Shown: piece after piece, positions 1 to 6,768 of the stretch
Numbering within the stretch: the stretch's first letter is position 1
How the letters are laid out: every line of letters begins with the position of its first letter
Assembly (NCBI GenBank): GCA_035687045.1
Contig: DASRYU010000181.1
Location: 1-8,658 of the forward strand
DNA from: JAJPHT01 sp035687045
GTDB lineage: Archaea; Thermoplasmatota; SW-10-69-26; JACQPN01; JAJPHT01
Direction of reading: 5' to 3'
DNA: 8,658 nucleotides
The notes under the pieces: generated by a model
Told to the model about the DNA's origin: nothing
The model's input: the letters and a program-made list of their open reading frames with translations, nothing else
Databases searched by the model: none
Made by a program: the position numbers and the translations under genes

Positions 1-2585
1 CGCCCGGGGAGGCCCGTGTCCACCTCGCGGGTGACGGTCTCGCCGATGATGACCTGCGCGGTGGCGACGCTTTCGGCGTTGCGGTTGTCCGTGACGGTGA
101 CCTTCGCGAGGTAGGTGCCGTTGCGCGCGTACTGGTGCGAGACGGTGGGGTTCTGCGTCGTGACGGGGTCGGTGCCGTCGCCGAAGTCGAAGTAGTACGT
201 GCGGATGCTGCCGTCGATGTCCGACGACTGCGACGCGTCGAGCTCGATGGGGTCGTTCGCGTTCGCGATGGGCGGAAGGATGGAGAGGACGGCGACCGGC
301 GGGCGATTCTGCAGGACCTTCGGCGTCGCGGTCACGGCGGCGCTGGGGTCGGACTGCATCGGGTTGAGCGTCGTCACGGTGTAGGTGTACGTCTGGTTCG
401 GCGTGACGGCGCGGTCGATGTAGTTCATCGTCTCGATGTCCGTGGCAATGATGCGCGCGCTGCTCGAGCCGCCGCCCTGGCGGCTGACGTAGTAGCGCAG
501 GTTCTCGACGGGCGCGTCGCCCGTGTCGATGGGGGCCGCCCACGAGATGCGCACCTCGCCGTCGAGGCCGACGGCGCTCACCTCGGACGGCGGCTCGGGC
601 TTGCGGACGAGCGCCACCTGCCCCTGCGCGGAGGGCGGGCTCTGGCCGACCGCGTTCTCGCTCACGACGGCGTAGTAGTACGTGCGGCCGCGCGAGACGG
701 CGGTGTCGACGTAGGTCGTGGCGGAGTCGGAGAGGTCGGCGATGGGCTCGCCGGCGCGGCCGGGGAGCGTGGAGCGGTAGACGATGTACTTCTGCACGGG
801 GCTCGCGGGCGGGATCCACGAGACGCGCACCGAGCTCGCGGAGCCGCTGGCGACGACCTCGGCGGTGACGGCGCTGGGAGGCGGCGGCACGGCGACGGGC
901 GTCACGGTTTGCGTCGGGCTCGCGGCGCCCTCGCCGCGCGCGGCGTTGACGGCGCGGATCTGATAGCGGTACGTCTCGCCGTTCGTGACGTCGCGGTCCA
1001 CGTACTCGGTGGCGCCGGGCGGGGGCGACGCGATGACGCGGCCGTCGCGGATGACGCGGTAGCCGGTGATGTTCGAGCCGCCGGTCTCCTCGGGCGCGAT
1101 CCAGCGGAGGACGACCTCGTTGTTGCCAGGATATGCGACGAACTCGCCGACCGCGCCGGGCGCGGTGAGGCCGCCGGCGCGCGTGACGCGGGCCCCCACC
1201 TCGCTCTCGCCGATGGCGTTGACCGCGGTGATGCGCCAGACGTACTCGGTGCCCGGGCGGACGGTCGTGTCGTCGTAGGAGAGGACCGTCGTCTCGGTGA
1301 GGCGCGCCTCGGCGCCGCCGACCGGGGCGCGGTAGATGCGGTAGCCCGTGACGGCGGAGTCTCCGTTGTACGCGGGGGCCTCCCACGTGAGGCGCACGCC
1401 GCCCTGGATGTCGCTCGCGACGGCGGAGCGCGGCGCCCACGGGGGCGTGGGGCGCGGGTCGAGGCGCAGGATGGCGTCGCTGAGCTCGCGCGCGGCGCCC
1501 GAGCGTCCGCCGAGGACGAGGAGCGTCGTGCCGTCGCTCGTGACGGCCTGGCCGAACATGGGGCCGGGGAGCGAGGGCGTGATGACGCGCGCGGAGGGCG
1601 TGCCCGCGCTGCTCACGGCGACCTCGATGACGGTGGAGGCGGCGCTCCCGTCGGAGAGGAGGCCGCCGGGGATGTACGCCTTGCCGCCCGCGACGCCCGC
1701 GTGGATGAACTGCGCGCGGTAGGGGATCTCGCCCGCGACGCCGACGGCGAACTCGGCGCCGAAGGTCGGGTCGAACATGATGATGCGCTTCGTGATGCAC
1801 ACCTGGATCTGGTGCGTCTGGCCGTCCGAGGTCGTGTACGTGGGGCACGGGTTGTGCTCCGCGTTGTGGTCGGAGAGGCCGCCCATGATGTAGACGCGGC
1901 GCCCGAGCACGGCGGCCGCGCCGTCCTGCACGCCGTAGGGGAGCTTCGTCGAGAGCTCGCGCAGGCGCGCGCCGCTCCCCTCGTTCTCGGTGGGCACGAA
2001 GCGGAGGACCCAGTCGTGCCGGCCCGTGTTGGGCAGGTCGCTGTAGTCGAAGGTGAAGCCGCCGAAGAGGTAGATGGCTTGGCTCGTCGCGGCGCCCGCC
2101 ATGCCCCACGTGCCGATGGGGAGGCGGTCGTTGAGGAGGCGGATCTGGTTGTTCGCCGGATTGAACTCAAAGATGTCGCGCACCGCGCGCGGGACGGGCT
2201 CGGGGTTCCCGTCGGCGTTGATGTCGATCTGCACGATCTGCGTGCCGCCGAAGAAGTAGATCTTGCCGCCGAAGGCGACGGCCGTGCCCGAGTAGCGGCC
2301 CGCGCTGCCGCCGACGGTGGAGCCGCCCACGGGCGCCGGGAAATGGGCCACGGTGGTGATCTGCCCCGTCGCAGGATCGTAGCGACGGATGGCGGAGGAG
2401 TAGGTGTCGCTCGTCTCGCGCCCGCCGAAGAGGTAGACGACGCCGTCGACCTGCGCGGCCGCGGCGCCCACGATCGGGACGTCGAGCTTCGTCGCCTGCG
2501 GCGTCACCGCGGCGGCGTCGGCGAGGCCGGCGAAGCTGACGGAGACGACGAGGAACGCGAGCGTGAACGGCCATGCGCGGGGCAT
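1..2585 (-). CDS. Secreted kelch-repeat / fibronectin III / PKD surface protein (C-terminus beyond window)
   Basis: Open from an ATG at 2585 to the left edge, giving 861 codons without a stop. Residues 1-25 form a signal peptide: Arg near the N-terminus, a hydrophobic stretch and a small-residue end (SFAGLADAAA). Six kelch motifs follow, each a hydrophobic strand ending in Gly-Gly: VYLFGG (50-55), IYFFGG (109-114), IYLFGG (171-176), VYIMGG (231-236), AYIPGG (303-308) and LLVLGG (355-360). Spacing of 52-72 residues fits one six-bladed beta-propeller. Four fibronectin III domains lie at about 381-469, 470-564, 567-660 and 661-757, each with a Trp strand (LTWEAP, LRWIAP, VSWIPP, ISWAAP) and a late Tyr strand. 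A PKD domain (about 760-850) carries FDFGDG (799-804). The protein is probably exported and displayed at the cell surface; such arrays usually mediate binding or adhesion, but no ligand can be read. The anchor, if any, lies outside the window. No catalytic motif is visible, so a galactose-oxidase-like enzyme is not supported. Confidence 0.92.
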   Translation of the reverse strand, partial: MPRAWPFTLAFLVVSVSFAGLADAAAVTPQATKLDVPIVGAAAAQVDGVVYLFGGRETSDTYSSAIRRYDPATGQITTVAHFPAPVGGSTVGGSAGRYSGTAVAFGGKIYFFGGTQIVQIDINADGNPEPVPRAVRDIFEFNPANNQIRLLNDRLPIGTWGMAGAATSQAIYLFGGFTFDYSDLPNTGRHDWVLRFVPTENEGSGARLRELSTKLPYGVQDGAAAVLGRRVYIMGGLSDHNAEHNPCPTYTTSDGQTHQIQVCITKRIIMFDPTFGAEFAVGVAGEIPYRAQFIHAGVAGGKAYIPGGLLSDGSAASTVIEVAVSSAGTPSARVITPSLPGPMFGQAVTSDGTTLLVLGGRSGAARELSDAILRLDPRPTPPWAPRSAVASDIQGGVRLTWEAPAYNGDSAVTGYRIYRAPVGGAEARLTETTVLSYDDTTVRPGTEYVWRITAVNAIGESEVGARVTRAGGLTAPGAVGEFVAYPGNNEVVLRWIAPEETGGSNITGYRVIRDGRVIASPPPGATEYVDRDVTNGETYRYQIRAVNAARGEGAASPTQTVTPVAVPPPPSAVTAEVVASGSASSVRVSWIPPASPVQKYIVYRSTLPGRAGEPIADLSDSATTYVDTAVSRGRTYYYAVVSENAVGQSPPSAQGQVALVRKPEPPSEVSAVGLDGEVRISWAAPIDTGDAPVENLRYYVSRQGGGSSSARIIATDIETMNYIDRAVTPNQTYTYTVTTLNPMQSDPSAAVTATPKVLQNRPPVAVLSILPPIANANDPIELDASQSSDIDGSIRTYYFDFGDGTDPVTTQNPTVSHQYARNGTYLAKVTVTDNRNAESVATAQVIIGETVTREVDTGLPG

Positions 2586-2622
2586 GTCGGCAACCTACCC
2601 GCCGCGCGAGTGGGGAGGACCC

Positions 2623-2629
2623 CATATAA
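2623..2629 (-). promoter_or_regulatory. Candidate archaeal TATA box for the kelch/Fn3/PKD gene
   Basis: On the minus strand this reads TTATATG, an AT-rich island in GC-rich DNA, centred about 41 bases upstream of the ATG at 2585. With the usual archaeal spacing of about 26 bases, transcription would begin near 2600, leaving a leader of about 15 nt that contains GGGTAGGTT as a weak ribosome-binding candidate. This suggests the gene is transcribed separately from the aminotransferase upstream. Confidence 0.5.
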
Positions 2630-2662
2630 CAGTTGCCGAGGGGCCTCGGACGCTGCGCGCGG

Positions 2663-2735
2663 GCACGGGCCGAGGCGCGGGCGGAGGCACGGGCCGAGGC
2701 GCGGGCGGAGGCGCGGGGCGGGCGGAGGCGCGGGG
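2663..2735. repeat. GC-rich tandem repeat, 24-base unit
   Basis: Bases 2663-2686 and 2687-2710 are identical 24-base copies. Each copy is two related 12-mers, GCACGGGCCGAG followed by GCGCGGGCGGAG. Degenerate part-copies of the second 12-mer continue to about 2735. The array fills most of the gap between the aminotransferase stop and the kelch-gene promoter. There are no spacers, so it is not CRISPR. It looks like slippage-expanded simple sequence; a role as protein-binding sites is possible but unsupported. Confidence 0.75.
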
Positions 2736-2743
2736 CTCGCGCC
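2727..2743 (-). terminator. Hairpin immediately after the aminotransferase stop
   Basis: Perfect 6-base arms, GGCGCG and CGCGCC, flank a 5-base loop and start at the base following the TGA at 2746-2744. There is no T-tract, which archaeal termination usually relies on, so this may be a transcript 3' end or stabilising structure rather than a true terminator. It also overlaps the GC-rich repeat, where self-complementarity by chance is likely. Confidence 0.25.
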
Positions 2744-4075
2744 TCACTGCGCGGCCTTGAGCGCCGCCTCGAGGACCTCGACGCCGGCGTCGACCTCTTC
2801 GCGCGTGATGGTAAGCGGCGGGATGTAGCGCACGCTCGAGGCGCCGCAGGGGAGGAGCACGAGCCCGCGCTTCGCGGCCTCCTCGACGAGCCGGTCCTTG
2901 AGCTTGCCGTGGGGCTCCTTCGTCCGGCGGTCCTTCACGAAGTCCGTCGCGAGCATCAGGCCCAGGCCACGGACGTCGCCGATGACGTCGTGGCGCTGCG
3001 CCATCTCCTCGAGGCGCGAGCGCAGGTGCGCGCCGACCTTCTCCGCGTTCTCGACCAGGCGCTCCTCCTGGATGACCTGCAGCGTCGCGAGCGCGGCGGT
3101 GGTGGCGAGCACGTTGCCGCCGTACGTGTTCGAGTGGCGGCCCGACATGTCGAAGTCGAGGTCCGCGCGGACGACGGTCGCGCCCATGGGCACGCCGCTC
3201 GCGATGGCCTTGGCGAGGCTCATGATATCAGGCTCGACGCCGAAGTGCTCGCAGCCGAACATCCGGCCCGTGCGGCCGAAGCCCGTCTGCACCTCGTCGG
3301 CCACGAGAAGGATGCCGTGCTTGTCCGCAAGCTTGCGGAGCTTCGGGTAGAAAGACTTCGGCGGCACGACGTAGCCGCCCTCGCCCTGCACCGGCTCGAA
3401 GAAGATGGCCGCGACGTCCTGCGGCGGGAGCATGTGGCCAAAGAGCTGCGACTCGATGTAGTCGATGGCCTTGTCGGCGAGCTCGTCGGGCTTCTCGTAG
3501 CCGTCGATGCCCCAGATGTTGCGGTAGGGGTTCGGGAAGGGCGCGTGCGTGACGCCCGGCATCCACGGGAAGAAGCCCGCCTTGTGCACGATCTTCGACG
3601 CCGTGAGCGCCATCGAGCCGTTGCTGCGGCCGTGGAAGGCGCCGGTGAACGCGAGGAGCTGCTGGCGCTTCGTCGCGGCCTTCGCGAGCTTGATCGCGGC
3701 CTCGTTCGACTCCGTCCCGCTGTTCCCGTAGAAGACCTTCTTCGCGAAGCGGCCGGGCGTGAGCGCCGTCAGGCGCTCGGCGTACTCGACCTGCTGGTCG
3801 TAGTAGAAATCGGTCCCCGCGAAGTGGATGAGCTTCGCCGCCTGCTCCTGGATCGCCTTCACGATCTTCGGGTGCGAGTAGCCGGTGTTCACGACGCCGA
3901 TGCCGCTCGTGAAGTCGAGGAGCCGGTTGCCGTCGACGTCCGTCACCCACACGCCGTGCGCCTCGCGCGCCGCGATGGGGCTCGTCTTCGTCGTCGTGAC
4001 GAGCGCGCGCGTGTCGCGCTCGACGATCTTCTGCGCGACGGGCCCCGGGATGGCAGTGCGGACGTCCGGCTTCAT
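2744..4075 (-). CDS. Class III PLP-dependent aminotransferase (4-aminobutyrate/ornithine aminotransferase or amino-acid racemase type)
   Basis: A full-length fold-type I PLP enzyme of 443 residues, normal for the class III family. Visible motifs: N-terminal GVWVTDVDGNRLLDFTSGIG (41-60); the PLP phosphate-binding SGTESNEAA (119-127); FHGR (147-150), whose aromatic residue stacks on the PLP ring in this family; FFEPVQGEGG (225-234); DEVQTGFGRTG (260-270) with Asp260 expected to bind the pyridine nitrogen; SLAKAIASG (286-294) with Lys289 as the Schiff-base lysine; and NTYGGN (316-321). All key residues are intact, so it should be active in the cytoplasm. The overall pattern (N-terminal PGPVAQKIVERD, then GVVNTGYSHP and GTDFYYDQQ) resembles archaeal enzymes annotated as 4-aminobutyrate aminotransferases; some characterised Thermococcales members of this group are ornithine aminotransferases or amino-acid racemases, so the substrate cannot be fixed. 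The ATG at 4075 starts at the conserved N-terminus. A weak TTAT lies 26-29 bases upstream, so the mRNA may be leaderless. Confidence 0.93.
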   Translation of the reverse strand: MKPDVRTAIPGPVAQKIVERDTRALVTTTKTSPIAAREAHGVWVTDVDGNRLLDFTSGIGVVNTGYSHPKIVKAIQEQAAKLIHFAGTDFYYDQQVEYAERLTALTPGRFAKKVFYGNSGTESNEAAIKLAKAATKRQQLLAFTGAFHGRSNGSMALTASKIVHKAGFFPWMPGVTHAPFPNPYRNIWGIDGYEKPDELADKAIDYIESQLFGHMLPPQDVAAIFFEPVQGEGGYVVPPKSFYPKLRKLADKHGILLVADEVQTGFGRTGRMFGCEHFGVEPDIMSLAKAIASGVPMGATVVRADLDFDMSGRHSNTYGGNVLATTAALATLQVIQEERLVENAEKVGAHLRSRLEEMAQRHDVIGDVRGLGLMLATDFVKDRRTKEPHGKLKDRLVEEAAKRGLVLLPCGASSVRYIPPLTITREEVDAGVEVLEAALKAAQ

Positions 4076-4137
4076 GGGGCGCCGTGAGACGGCGCGAAGG
4101 ATAACGCTTTGGATTCCGTGATGAGAAGGCTGCCACG

Positions 4138-4153
4138 CATGGACATGTCCATG
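4138..4153. promoter_or_regulatory. Perfect 16-base palindrome, possible operator
   Basis: CATGGACATGTCCATG is an exact palindrome centred about 70 bases upstream of the aminotransferase ATG, in the gap between it and the fusion gene. The flanks TGCCA (4131-4135) and TGGCA (4152-4156) form a second, offset inverted pair. Two-fold symmetry of this size suits a dimeric regulator. The regulator is unknown; an Lrp/AsnC-type protein would be a natural guess next to amino-acid metabolism, but nothing in the window shows it. Confidence 0.4.
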
Positions 4154-4225
4154 GCACTACAGGAACAAGCAACGCGGACGGCGGGTTCCGCAGGCGCGGC
4201 GGCGTCGCCCGAGCGGCCGGGCGCA

Positions 4226-4246
4226 GCCGGATGAGGCCTTTCCGGC
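4226..4246 (-). terminator. Hairpin just downstream of the CoaD-DUF84 stop
   Basis: Arms GCCGGA (4226-4231) and TCCGGC (4241-4246) enclose a 9-base loop. The stem can be lengthened by two pairs, past a bulged A at 4225, into the last base of the TAG stop. There is no T-run after it on the minus strand, so termination is uncertain; it could mark or stabilise the 3' end of the transcript. Confidence 0.3.
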
Positions 4247-4247
4247 G

Positions 4248-5237
4248 CTAGAGGTGGTAGAGCTCCGGGCGCAGCCTCGGCAGGAGCGCCATGAGCACGG
4301 CCGGCTCGGTGAGCTGCGTGCGCGTGACCTGGCCGCGCGAGAGGAAGCCCACCGCCCCCTCCTTGCGCCCGATGTCCTCCACCGACGCGAGCCGCCCCAC
4401 GACGTCGCCCACGGTGGCCCCCTTGCGGAGCTCGTCCGTGATATCAGCCGGGTAGGAGAACCCCGGGCCGTGGCCGTAGGTGAAGCGGCCCGCGTGGTCG
4501 AGCACCACGCACGCCTGCACGTCCAGAAGGCCCGCCACCGCGCGCGACTCGAAGAGCCCCGCCTCGATGCCCACGGCGAAGTCGGCCTCGGGCCAGCGCG
4601 CGAGCGCGGCGCGGGCGCGCGTGCGCGCCCCCTCCCACGTCGCGTCCTCGAACGGCTGCGCGGCGACGCCGCTGTCGACGCCGAAGCCGCGCACCTCCGC
4701 CGCGCCGAAGAGCCGCGCGACCGCGGCGCGCACGGCCTCCACCTTCACCGGGTTCTCGCTGCCGACGGCGACGCGCAGCGGACGCGCGAGGCGCCCCTCC
4801 GCGTCCACCTCGCCGTTGCGGATGCGCGTGGACTTGATGGGGCGCGCGTCGTCCGCGAGGATGTAGGGCGCGAGCACGACGCGCAGCGGCGCGAGACCCG
4901 CGCGGCGGCGCGCCTCGTTGATCTGGTCGGCCGTCCCCGCCGTCTCCTCCGTCGCGGCGATGGCGTCGAAGCGCGGCTCGAGCGCGAAGCCGAACGCGTC
5001 GTCGATGGGCTTGATCTCCGCGCGCCCGATGTAGCCGCGCTCGGCAAGGAACGCGCGCAGGTCCGCCACGCGGTCCTCCCAAGGGCGCACCTTGCGCGCG
5101 CGGCGCGCGTTCGCGAACGCGTCGGTCGTGACGCCGATGCTCACGCCCTGGTCGCCCGCCGCGAACGCCGCATCGAGGAGCGCGCGATGCCCGCGGTGCA
5201 GGACGTCGAACGTCCCGCCCATCGCCACGCGCGTCAA
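4248..5237 (-). CDS. coaD: Phosphopantetheine adenylyltransferase fused to DUF84 inosine/xanthosine triphosphatase-like domain
   Basis: A 329-residue two-domain cytoplasmic protein. Residues 1-150 are an archaeal-type CoaD nucleotidyltransferase, which transfers AMP from ATP to 4'-phosphopantetheine to give dephospho-CoA. It shows GGTFDVLHRGH (7-17) with the HxGH nucleotide-binding motif (His14, Gly16, His17), PIDDAFG (77-83), ATEET (95-99) and the second signature KSTRIRNGEVD (135-145). Residues 154-329 match DUF84/YjjX-type NTPases, which remove non-canonical purine triphosphates: VAVGSENPVKVEAVR (156-170), DSGVAAQPFED (188-198), VGIEAGL (222-228) and GPGFSYP (257-263). I recall this fusion from Thermoplasma-type archaea. 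The reading frame is open far upstream, but conserved homology starts at the first strand, so I chose TTG at 5237, preceded by GAGAGGGGTG about 5 bases away. GTG at 5228 and ATG at 5222 would cut the strand. The next gene diverges. Confidence 0.9.
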   Translation of the reverse strand: MTRVAMGGTFDVLHRGHRALLDAAFAAGDQGVSIGVTTDAFANARRARKVRPWEDRVADLRAFLAERGYIGRAEIKPIDDAFGFALEPRFDAIAATEETAGTADQINEARRRAGLAPLRVVLAPYILADDARPIKSTRIRNGEVDAEGRLARPLRVAVGSENPVKVEAVRAAVARLFGAAEVRGFGVDSGVAAQPFEDATWEGARTRARAALARWPEADFAVGIEAGLFESRAVAGLLDVQACVVLDHAGRFTYGHGPGFSYPADITDELRKGATVGDVVGRLASVEDIGRKEGAVGFLSRGQVTRTQLTEPAVLMALLPRLRPELYHL

Positions 5238-5303
5238 GGCGCACCCCTCTCGCCGAGGCTGCGGGTCGCGCGGGTCACGCGTTCCGGCACGTTGGCGGGA
5301 AGA

Positions 5304-5310
5304 GAAAAAG
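5304..5310 (+). promoter_or_regulatory. Candidate TATA-like element for the DUF131 gene
   Basis: GAAAAAG is the only AT-rich patch in the 96-base divergent gap. It is centred 27 bases upstream of the GTG at 5334, the spacing expected for a leaderless archaeal transcript. It lies about 70 bases from the oppositely oriented coaD start and so fits the plus-strand gene better. Confidence 0.4.
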
Positions 5311-5333
5311 CCTCGGACAGCCCTCCGCGCCAC

Positions 5334-5756
5334 GTGCGCGGTCTCCGACTCGCGGCGCTTGCCGCCCTGCTCGCCGGCATCGCCCTCCTCGTCTACGCCG
5401 GCATGCAGGGCTCGTTGCGCGTGGGCTTCTTCCTCATCATCCCCTTCTTCTACGGCACCGGCGCCGCCGCGGCGCTGGGCATGCTTCTCCTCATGGCCGC
5501 CGGCGTCCTCTGGTTCATGGGGGCGTTCCAGGCGCTCGCGCCGCCGCCCAGCTACGGGGGCGAGGCGCCGCCGCCGGCGGGGGGCGCGCACGCGCCGCCC
5601 GAGCGCGTGGAGCGGCGCAGCTCGAGCGGCGGCGTGGTCCTCCTTGGACCCATTCCCATCGTGTGGGGGAGCGACCGGCGCGTGCTCCCCTGGATGGTGG
5701 CGGCCGGCGCGGCGCTTCTGGTGCTCGCGCTCCTCGTGAGCTTCGCGCTGCGCTGA
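5334..5756 (+). CDS. DUF131 (TIGR00304) family archaeal membrane protein
   Basis: A 140-residue integral membrane protein of unknown function. Hydrophobic segments lie at about 6-23, 30-64 (long enough for one or two passes, with GTG and Pro in the middle) and 118-138. The diagnostic stretch SSSGGVVLLGPIPIVWGSD (96-114) matches the conserved glycine/proline core I know from the archaeal DUF131 family, so the family call is fairly firm while the role is not known. Residues 66-98 form a Pro/Gly/Ala-rich hydrophilic loop between the membrane parts. The frame is open well upstream, but the region before 5334 is arginine-rich antisense of coaD, so I start at the GTG that precedes the first membrane helix; no Shine-Dalgarno is seen, consistent with a leaderless mRNA. 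Its stop lies three bases from the stop of the convergent lipoprotein gene. Confidence 0.85.
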   Translation: MRGLRLAALAALLAGIALLVYAGMQGSLRVGFFLIIPFFYGTGAAAALGMLLLMAAGVLWFMGAFQALAPPPSYGGEAPPPAGGAHAPPERVERRSSSGGVVLLGPIPIVWGSDRRVLPWMVAAGAALLVLALLVSFALR

Positions 5757-5759
5757 CGC

Positions 5760-6719
5760 TCAGGCGGGGCCGACGTTGATCTCGCCGTTCGACGTGGTGA
5801 GCGCGGCGGAGACCTGGTGGTCGCGCGAGCGGAAGCCGCTCGTCTCGAACGTGCGCATGTTGCACGGCGGCGTGTAGTACTGCGAGCCCTGCGGGCACGG
5901 CCCCTCCGTCCCGTCGCGCAGGGTGAAGTCCACCTCGCCGTTCGAGGTGGTGCCCGTCATCGAGTAGCCGTACGCGGGGCCTTCCGGGACCTTGAGCGCG
6001 ATCTCGCCGTTCGACGTCGTCAGCGCCCAGCGGCCGTCGCCGATGGGGCGGACGTCCGCGTCGATCTTGCCGTTGGACGTCGTGAGGGCCATGTGCGTGA
6101 CCTCGCCGCGCGCGCTGATGCGCCCGTTCGAGGTCGTGAGCGCGAGGCCGTCGGTGCGGCCGCCTTCGAGCGAGACGGCTCCGTTCGACGTCACGGCCGA
6201 GACGCGCATGAGGAGGTCGCGCGGCATCCGGAGCTCGAGCGTCACGGAGCGGCCGTCGGAGCTCCCCTCGTGCTCCGCCTCGACCTCCACGAAGTGGCCG
6301 GAGCGGCCCTCGTGGCTCCAGCGGAACGCGATGTCGTCGAGCGCCTGCATCGCCGCGTCGGCGGTGGACCCGCGGGCGCGCAGCGTCGCGACGAAGCCCC
6401 ACGTGGCGCCGCTCGACTCGCGGATGGTGATGGCGCCGTTGAACGTCTCGAGGGAGACGTCCATCCGCTCGAAGCCGGACAGCGTGCCGGCGACGGTCAC
6501 GACGCGCTCCGCGCAGAAGCGCTGGCCGTCGATGCCGAGGCTGGACGTGCAGAGCTCCGACTTCTGGGTCCGCGTCTCGCTCGCCGTCATAGAGCCTCCC
6601 GCGGCAGGCTCTCGCTCCTGGATCGCGTTCGCGTCCTCGGGGAGGGCGATGCAGCCGGCGAGAGCGAGCGTCAGCGCGAGGGCGGGGGCCAGGAACGCGC
6701 GGGGAAGGAGGGTGCGCAT
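5760..6719 (-). CDS. DUF4097-like lipoprotein with TSNG repeats (putative adhesin-type beta-helix)
   Basis: A 319-residue predicted lipoprotein. Residues 1-23 form a signal with arginines at 2 and 7, a hydrophobic core and the lipobox LAGC (20-23), so Cys23 would be lipid-anchored outside the membrane. The body carries a repeated turn, Ser-Asn-Gly followed by a hydrophobic strand, at 178, 197, 215, 236, 259 and 310, with a related FNG at 93-95. This periodic TTSNGxI pattern is typical of DUF4097/DUF4098 putative adhesins that form a beta-helix or beta-roll; the true function of the family is unsettled. The spacing is 17-23 residues until 261, then an insertion (about 270-302) holds Cys275 and Cys286, which could form a disulfide, as could Cys57 and Cys69. 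I chose ATG 6719 because it begins the lipoprotein signal; the frame is open to 6950 but that stretch is arginine/proline-rich with no signal. A TATA-like box 22-29 bases upstream supports this start. Confidence 0.87.
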   Translation of the reverse strand: MRTLLPRAFLAPALALTLALAGCIALPEDANAIQEREPAAGGSMTASETRTQKSELCTSSLGIDGQRFCAERVVTVAGTLSGFERMDVSLETFNGAITIRESSGATWGFVATLRARGSTADAAMQALDDIAFRWSHEGRSGHFVEVEAEHEGSSDGRSVTLELRMPRDLLMRVSAVTSNGAVSLEGGRTDGLALTTSNGRISARGEVTHMALTTSNGKIDADVRPIGDGRWALTTSNGEIALKVPEGPAYGYSMTGTTSNGEVDFTLRDGTEGPCPQGSQYYTPPCNMRTFETSGFRSRDHQVSAALTTSNGEINVGPA

Positions 6720-6740
6720 GGCGCCACGACCGCGACCATG

Positions 6741-6748
6741 TTTTAAAG
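6741..6748 (-). promoter_or_regulatory. TATA box of the DUF4097-like lipoprotein gene
   Basis: Minus strand CTTTAAAA, centred about 25 bases upstream of the ATG at 6719. It is the clearest AT-rich promoter-like element in the window. The geometry predicts transcription starting at or next to the A of the ATG, i.e. a leaderless mRNA. Confidence 0.6.
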
Positions 6749-6768
6749 CCGTGTTGGACCGAGCGTTG

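Noticed and set aside
2663..2735. CRISPR array
   Set aside because: The repeats are directly adjacent with no unique spacers and are low-complexity GC-rich sequence.
135..2828. An 897-codon open frame on the plus strand
   Set aside because: It is antisense to the kelch/Fn3/PKD gene. Its product is a monotonous Arg/Ala/Asp/Val string without domains, as expected opposite GC-rich codons. The minus strand gives clear domain motifs throughout.
2633..4087. A 484-codon open frame on the plus strand
   Set aside because: It is antisense to the aminotransferase, whose active-site motifs are all intact on the minus strand. The predicted protein is Arg/Leu/Val-rich without recognisable motifs.
4254..5333. 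N-terminal extension of the DUF131 gene in the same frame
   Set aside because: This stretch is antisense to the CoaD-DUF84 gene and arginine-rich; the family homology begins at the first membrane helix after 5334.
5238..5591. N-terminal extension of coaD by about 118 codons
   Set aside because: It lies antisense to the DUF131 gene, is Arg/Glu/Gly-rich, and archaeal CoaD proteins begin a few residues before the GGTFD motif.
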